From: an uncultured Hyphomonadaceae bacterium
GTDB lineage: Bacteria; Pseudomonadota; Alphaproteobacteria; Caulobacterales; Hyphomonadaceae
Direction: 5' to 3'
NCBI GenBank assembly: GCA_938084575.1
Contig: CALKFG010000003.1
Location: 177,595-241,594, forward strand
DNA length: 64,000 nt
Shown here: positions 59,216-64,000 of the stretch, piece by piece
How the letters are laid out: every line of letters starts with the position of its first letter
Position numbering within the stretch: position 1 is the stretch's first letter
The notes under the pieces: generated by a model
What the model was told of the DNA's origin: nothing
Databases searched by the model: none
Seen by the model: the letters and a program-made list of their open reading frames with translations, nothing else
Made by a program: the position numbers and the translations under genes

Positions 59216-60186
59216 CAGTCATAGCTCACTTTCGGATCCAGCATGGCATAAAGCACGTCGGCGATCAGGTTGAAGATGACGATCAGGACGGCATAGATGA
59301 CCAGCGCCCCCATCACCAATGTATAGTCCCGGTTGATGGCACCATCCACGAAATAGCTTCCCATTCCGGGCAGGCCGAAAATGCGTTCAATCACCAGCGA
59401 TCCGGTCATAACGCCGGCCATGGCCGGCCCGGCATAGCTGATCAGAGGCAGGATCGCCGACGGCAGGGCATGGCGCAGGATGATCTCCCTTTCCGACAAT
59501 CCCTTGGCCCGGGCGGTCCGGATATGCCCTGCGCGCATGGTCTCGATCATGGAGGCCCGCATCAGGCGCGAAATAATGGCGATTTGCGGCAAAGCCAGGG
59601 TCAGCACCGGCAGTGTCATATTGTGCAGCGTCATGCCGATATTGGGATAGGTCCCGAGCCCACCCACGGCAAACAGGCCGGCGCCGAGCGCGAAGACCAG
59701 AATCAGGATCGGGCCGCTGACAAAGGTCGGTATGGAAATTCCCGCCATGGCGAAGCCCATCACCGTATAGTCGCCGAGCGTGTTCTGGCGCAGACCGGCA
59801 AAAATGCCCAGAACCGTGCCGACGAGGAGCGCCACCAGCATCGACCACAGACCGATGGTCAGGCTGATCGGCAGGCCGTCGGCAATCAGGTCGTTAACGC
59901 TCTTGCCCAGCGTCTTCATCGAGGGGCCGAAATCGAGCCGGACAATGCCGGCAAGATAGTCCAGATATTGCATGATGAGGGGCTTATCGAGCCCAAACTT
60001 GGCCTTGATCGCCGCTTCGGTTGCCGCGTTCAGCTTGCGTTCGCCGTCAAACGGGCCGCCCGGCGCCAGGCGCATCATGAAAAAGGCCACTGTGGTGATC
60101 ACCAGAAGCGTCGGAATGGCAATCAGCAAGCGCCGCCCAATATACCCCCACGGGATCCGGCTCAGGCTTCTTTGCAGGGCTGACAA
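59215..60186 (-). CDS. Peptide ABC transporter permease (OppB-like)
   Basis: FMMRLAPGGPFDGERKL; RTARAKGLSEREIILRHALPSAILPLISYAG; DGAINRDYTLVMGALVIYAVLIV. Confidence 0.95.
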   Translation of the reverse strand: MSALQRSLSRIPWGYIGRRLLIAIPTLLVITTVAFFMMRLAPGGPFDGERKLNAATEAAIKAKFGLDKPLIMQYLDYLAGIVRLDFGPSMKTLGKSVNDLIADGLPISLTIGLWSMLVALLVGTVLGIFAGLRQNTLGDYTVMGFAMAGISIPTFVSGPILILVFALGAGLFAVGGLGTYPNIGMTLHNMTLPVLTLALPQIAIISRLMRASMIETMRAGHIRTARAKGLSEREIILRHALPSAILPLISYAGPAMAGVMTGSLVIERIFGLPGMGSYFVDGAINRDYTLVMGALVIYAVLIVIFNLIADVLYAMLDPKVSYD

Positions 60187-60306
60187 AAGTCGGAGCCTCC
60201 TCTAGATGGTGGTCGCGCTGCCGTGCTGGCCTTGGCATTTTTTATTCGAAGCTTAGGTTCACATCGCATTGGCGGTTGTCAATCATGACATGCACTGGAG
60301 ACGAAG

Positions 60307-60717
60307 ATGGCGGATATCCGAACCGTGACCGATGGCTTTGCCGTCGCACCGCAGATCAGCGAAGCTGACGTGCCCGCGATCGCCGCTGCCGGGTTCAAGA
60401 CCATCATTGCCAACCGGCCGGATGGCGAAGGCGGTATTGACCAGCCCCGTATGGGGGCGATCCGCGCCGCAGCGGAATCCCTTGGGCTGGCTTTCGTGGC
60501 CATTCCTTTTTCCGGTGCGCCGACCCCCGACATATTGGAGCGCATTCAGGCCGCCCTGGCGGAAGCGCCAGCCCCCGTGCTGGCCTATTGCCGGACCGGC
60601 ACGCGGTCGATAACAGCCTGGGCCCTGACCTATGCCGGACAGGGGGCGGGGGATGATATCGTCGATGCCGGTGCCCGGGCCGGCTATGATCTGTCCGGAC
60701 TTCGCCCGCTGCTCTAG
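60307..60717 (+). CDS. DUF442/TIGR01244-type sulfurtransferase/phosphatase-like protein
   Basis: VTDGFAVAPQISEADVPAIAAAGFKTIIANRPDGE; VLAYCRTGTRSITAWAL (P-loop Cys). Confidence 0.92.
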   Translation: MADIRTVTDGFAVAPQISEADVPAIAAAGFKTIIANRPDGEGGIDQPRMGAIRAAAESLGLAFVAIPFSGAPTPDILERIQAALAEAPAPVLAYCRTGTRSITAWALTYAGQGAGDDIVDAGARAGYDLSGLRPLL

Positions 60718-60837
60718 GGGCTGGCGACGCGGCATTTTGGCCGGTCTGCCCGGCGGCATGGTGATTAGCGGTTGATCGCGCCGCCATGTCATGCGATTCA
60801 CGCAGAGGGCGTCGTTGCCCGGCGCAGGGAGTAAAGC

Positions 60838-61764
60838 ATGTCGCGGAGCTGGCTTGCCGACTTTAAATACGAAAATGGCGCCTGGCTGGTCAAAAAGACG
60901 GGTCATCGCGTGCCCGCCAGAAGCTCTCTGATCGGCGATATTTTCACCTGGCTGACCTTTTACACGCTGGCGCAGTCGTGGCGAACCTGGCGCCTGGTGA
61001 CCGGCCATCGCCGTCCGACCATTGCCTTTTATCCGGAAAAGCCCCGGCCCTGGTATTTCATATGGCCGGTCATGCATGTCTCTGGGACGAAACTGATTTC
61101 CGACCCCAGCGCAGCCGACATTGTGTTCCAGTTCGATGATTCGACCGAAAGCCTGCACACCCCGCCCAGGGTGAAACCCGGGGCCCGGTTGGTGAACTTC
61201 AACTGTACGGATATTTCCAAGAGCCGCGTCGCCGAAGCGTTTGAGCGGGCGGCCGGGTACGGGCTGGCCGTGGATCCGGAAAAGTTCCATGGTGCAATGG
61301 TGGAAAAGTCGGAAAAGAATGCCTGCCATGACGGGTGTATTCTTGAAGGGCCGTTGGTGCCCGTGGCGGACAAGGTCTATCAGCGGGTCATTGATAATGA
61401 AACAGAGGCCGGCCTGGTGGAAGACCTGCGCTGCTGCATCGTGGGCGGCCGGCCCGCCCTGGTGTTCCGCAAGCGCCGCCCGGTCGGACGCCGTTTTCTG
61501 AATGAGAACACCGCGGTGGACCTGGATGTCCTGGCGAATTGCTTTACGCAGGATGAAATTGAACTGATCAGCCGGTTCGCGTCTGAACTCGGTCTGGAGT
61601 GGGGCGGGGTCGACGTGCTGCGCGACAGGACCTCCGGCCAGATCTTCATCGTCGACGCGAACAAGACGGATATGGGCCCGCCCGTGGCGCTCAATCTTGG
61701 GGACAAGTTGAAATCCACGCGGCGGATGGCCAAGGCCTTTGTCGCGGCTTTCGCCCCGAACTGA
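60838..61764 (+). CDS. Hypothetical protein, possibly ATP-grasp-like
   Basis: C-terminal GGVDVLRDRTSGQIFIVDANKTDMGPP resembles ATP-grasp metal-binding strand/loop. Confidence 0.6.
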   Translation: MSRSWLADFKYENGAWLVKKTGHRVPARSSLIGDIFTWLTFYTLAQSWRTWRLVTGHRRPTIAFYPEKPRPWYFIWPVMHVSGTKLISDPSAADIVFQFDDSTESLHTPPRVKPGARLVNFNCTDISKSRVAEAFERAAGYGLAVDPEKFHGAMVEKSEKNACHDGCILEGPLVPVADKVYQRVIDNETEAGLVEDLRCCIVGGRPALVFRKRRPVGRRFLNENTAVDLDVLANCFTQDEIELISRFASELGLEWGGVDVLRDRTSGQIFIVDANKTDMGPPVALNLGDKLKSTRRMAKAFVAAFAPN

Positions 61765-61821
61765 AATGGAACAGGTCCGGTGCGACCGGCCTGTCCGAAG
61801 AGAACGAGAAACTGTCCGCCT

Positions 61822-62751
61822 ATGCCCATTCCCTTTGTTCGAGATATCGAGTTCGCCTATGGCGAGGTTGCGCAGGTGTCGCCGCTGCTGCGACGTGTCA
61901 TTGCCAATAATCCCAGCCCTTTCACTTATGTCGGGACCGGCGTTTACATTGTCGGCCGTGGCGAGGTCGCGGTGATTGATCCCGGCCCGATGGACATGGA
62001 CCATTTCGAAGCCCTGAAGCGCGCCCTCAAGGGTGAGACGGTCAAATACGTGCTGGTCACGCATGGTCATTCCGATCATTCGCCTCTGGCCCGGCCGCTG
62101 GCGCAGTGGGCCGGATGCCAGGTCTATGCCAAGGCCGGCGGCCAGCCGACCGCCAAGGGCGAGCTGGGGTCCGAGGACGATGCGGGTTTTGTCCCCGACG
62201 TCTGCGTACAGGAGGGCGACCAGTTCAGCGGTCCGGGCTGGACGCTGGAGGTGATTGAAACGCCGGGACACACCCAGACCCATATCTGTTTTGCCCTGAA
62301 GGAAGAGCAGGCCTGCCTGACCGGTGACCATATTATGGGCTGGTCGACGACGATTGTGGCACCGCCGGATGGCCACATGGCCGACTATTTCAACAGCCTC
62401 GACAAGATTGCCGCGCGGGACTTCGAAACATTGTGGCCGACACATGGTGCCCCGGTGCAGGGAGGCGCGTTTGTCCGCCGCTTCATCCAGGCCTATCGCC
62501 AGCACAGGCAGGACCGGGAGGACGGCGTCCTCGACCAGCTTGCCGGCGATGTGCACGACATTCCGGCCATGGTGCGCGCGATGTATATCGGCCTTGAAGA
62601 GCGTCTGTTTCCGGCGGCCTGCCTGTCGCTTCTGGGGCATATGATGAAGCTGATTGATGACGGCCGGGTGGTCTGCGACAGCCAGCCGCCGGTGATCCAG
62701 AGCCGGTTCCGTCTGGCCGGCCCTGCCGCGCAGGACCCTGGGAGCGTTTAG
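61822..62751 (+). CDS. Metallo-beta-lactamase-fold hydrolase (LACTB2-like)
   Basis: YVLVTHGHSDHSPLARPL; VIETPGHTQTHICFAL; CLTGDHIMGW; WPTHGAPV. Confidence 0.94.
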   Translation: MPIPFVRDIEFAYGEVAQVSPLLRRVIANNPSPFTYVGTGVYIVGRGEVAVIDPGPMDMDHFEALKRALKGETVKYVLVTHGHSDHSPLARPLAQWAGCQVYAKAGGQPTAKGELGSEDDAGFVPDVCVQEGDQFSGPGWTLEVIETPGHTQTHICFALKEEQACLTGDHIMGWSTTIVAPPDGHMADYFNSLDKIAARDFETLWPTHGAPVQGGAFVRRFIQAYRQHRQDREDGVLDQLAGDVHDIPAMVRAMYIGLEERLFPAACLSLLGHMMKLIDDGRVVCDSQPPVIQSRFRLAGPAAQDPGSV

Positions 62752-63635
62752 GGTGCCCAGCGGCCGTCGCCGCGATCCCGCACTTCGCTGAGAAGCCCGT
62801 GGACGCGTTTTGAGTTCGCGCCGAGATCCGACAGGCCGACCCGGCTGGTCGACCGGATGTCGAGCCGGGTAACGCCGTCGACCGACCGCACGCGCACGGC
62901 GACATCATCCTTGAACCCGAACCAGCCTGACTGGGCCGTGGCTTCGATCTGGATCGTGTCCGGATCCTGTGTCTCCGGTGCCGTGACCGGTGTCCATCCC
63001 CGCCGGTCCATAAGCCGGGCGGCCAGCGCCGCGACCTCCGCCCGTGACAGGTCGAAGTAGACCGGATCGAGGCGGGGATACAGGGCGTCCTCGTCGTCTG
63101 GCGATGTCGGCTCGGCGTCGGCCTGCAGCTCCGAGACCAGGCGACCGGCGGTTCCCGGCCAGCGGCTGTCGGCATAATCGGGAACCCTTGGCGCGGCCAG
63201 AACGGGGTTTGTGGCTCCGTCCTCGGTCCGCGCGGCCATCAGTACGGCGCTGAACATGACCGGGTCGTCCCAGTCCGTCTGGACATCGTGGATCGGCGGC
63301 AGGGATGTCGCCAGCCCGCCAAACCCGACCAGACGGAAAGCACACATCGCGGCAATCAGGGTTGCGGCCAGCGCCAGGATCAGCGGCTGGACGCGGGGAT
63401 ATTTAATCAGGGCGATGACCTGTGCGACCAGACCGAGGCCAAGGGCCAGCATGGCCAGCTTGGCACCGATTCCGATGGTCATTTGCAGCAGGCCGACCTG
63501 ATAGGTCCACAGGCCGAACCGGGTGCCAAGGGCGGAGACCATGAACCAGAGCACGGTAAAAACCGACACGGCCAGTGAAAAGGCGGCGAGTTTCATGCGC
63601 CAGCCGGCGCGGGGTGTTGCGGATGCATCCGTCAT
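62748..63635 (-). CDS. Membrane protein with DUF1499 domain
   Basis: N-terminal TM helices; VQTDWDDPVMF; DDVAVRVRSVDGVTRLDIRSTSRVGLSDLGANSKRVHGLLSEVRDR. Confidence 0.88.
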   Translation of the reverse strand: MTDASATPRAGWRMKLAAFSLAVSVFTVLWFMVSALGTRFGLWTYQVGLLQMTIGIGAKLAMLALGLGLVAQVIALIKYPRVQPLILALAATLIAAMCAFRLVGFGGLATSLPPIHDVQTDWDDPVMFSAVLMAARTEDGATNPVLAAPRVPDYADSRWPGTAGRLVSELQADAEPTSPDDEDALYPRLDPVYFDLSRAEVAALAARLMDRRGWTPVTAPETQDPDTIQIEATAQSGWFGFKDDVAVRVRSVDGVTRLDIRSTSRVGLSDLGANSKRVHGLLSEVRDRGDGRWAP

Positions 63636-63796
63636 GCTTTGGCTCCATGCCCTTCAGTTTATCCTGGTCATTGTGATAGGTAGCTATATAAGGCGGCGGG
63701 CCGGGAAAGACACGTCCGACCGGCACAAAAAGGCCTCAACTAAGCCCACGCGCTTTGTCCGGACCGCGTCATGGCGTCCGGGCATGCGGCAGGGCC

Positions 63797-63871
63797 GGGT
63801 GCGTCCGTGACGAACGCGAGGTGACTGCCTGCCTTTCAGCGAGGCGGTAAGCGTCCGGAACGGACGCACCC
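63797..63871. other. Long inverted repeat with competing inner hairpin; candidate structured RNA/leader
   Basis: GGGTGCGTCCGT (63797-63808) vs ACGGACGCACCC (63860-63871) perfect 12 bp; inner GCGTCCG-GAA-CGGACGC (63851-63867). Confidence 0.55.
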
Positions 63872-64000
63872 GCGGCGGCATCTTGCTTATGCTCTTTGGC
63901 CCCCCGGTTCCCTGACCGGGGTGACGACCGGGCTGGACCGGACCAACTGACGCGCCTTGAAGCAGCCCGCCCCGTCGGGGACGGGTTGTCCTTCTCGTCC

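Noticed and set aside
60283-62640. 785-aa ORF on the minus strand
   Set aside because: Antisense to three convincing + strand CDS (DUF442, ATP-grasp-like, MBL); composition is typical of a GC-rich shadow ORF with no recognisable domain.
63684-63881. 65-aa minus ORF at the right edge (MPPRVRPFRTLTASLKGRQ...)
   Set aside because: Arg-rich, low-complexity translation of the GC-rich inverted repeat region; structure explains it better than coding.
63946-63990. CTTGAAGCAGCC resembling the SRP RNA core
   Set aside because: Lacks the GGAAGG tetraloop context and flanking helix 8 sequence; not supportable as ffs.
1-64000. tRNA, rRNA, tmRNA, CRISPR arrays, transposons, prophage or defence islands
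   Set aside because: Looked for T-loop GGTTCGA contexts, regularly spaced repeats and transposase/integrase/defence domains in the ORF track; none supportable.

Overview
The 64 kb window is mostly core chromosome of a GC-rich alphaproteobacterium. Gene content and order suggest a Hyphomonadales/Parvularculales-like or similar lineage, which is inference only. It starts inside argF and contains rplM-rpsI, argC, ispE, a polyprenyl synthase, glyQ/glyS, ppdK, nadA/B/C, dsbD, a ten-gene Mrp-type antiporter operon, mucR, sufE, prfC, Opp components and several rRNA/RNA pseudouridine synthases. I found no tRNA, rRNA, CRISPR array, transposase, integrase, phage gene or recognisable defence island. The items most worth a second look are: (1) an Mbh-like Mrp operon (E-F-G-[DUF4040/A-C-term]-B-C-D-D-x-D) with three D-type subunits, no full MrpA and an unassigned small membrane protein; (2) a mucR / PAS_5 / stand-alone DnaA-domain-IV cluster with AT-rich flanks; (3) a pair of ATGCT-N7-GAGCA palindromes upstream of nadA; (4) a perfect TTAA-N7-TTAA CtrA-like site in front of an unknown small ORF; (5) an unlisted 50-aa membrane microprotein coupled to dsbD; (6) a highly structured non-coding stretch at the right edge; (7) repeated 4-nt tail-to-tail overlaps of convergent genes. 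All functional calls come from reading the sequence; no database search was run.
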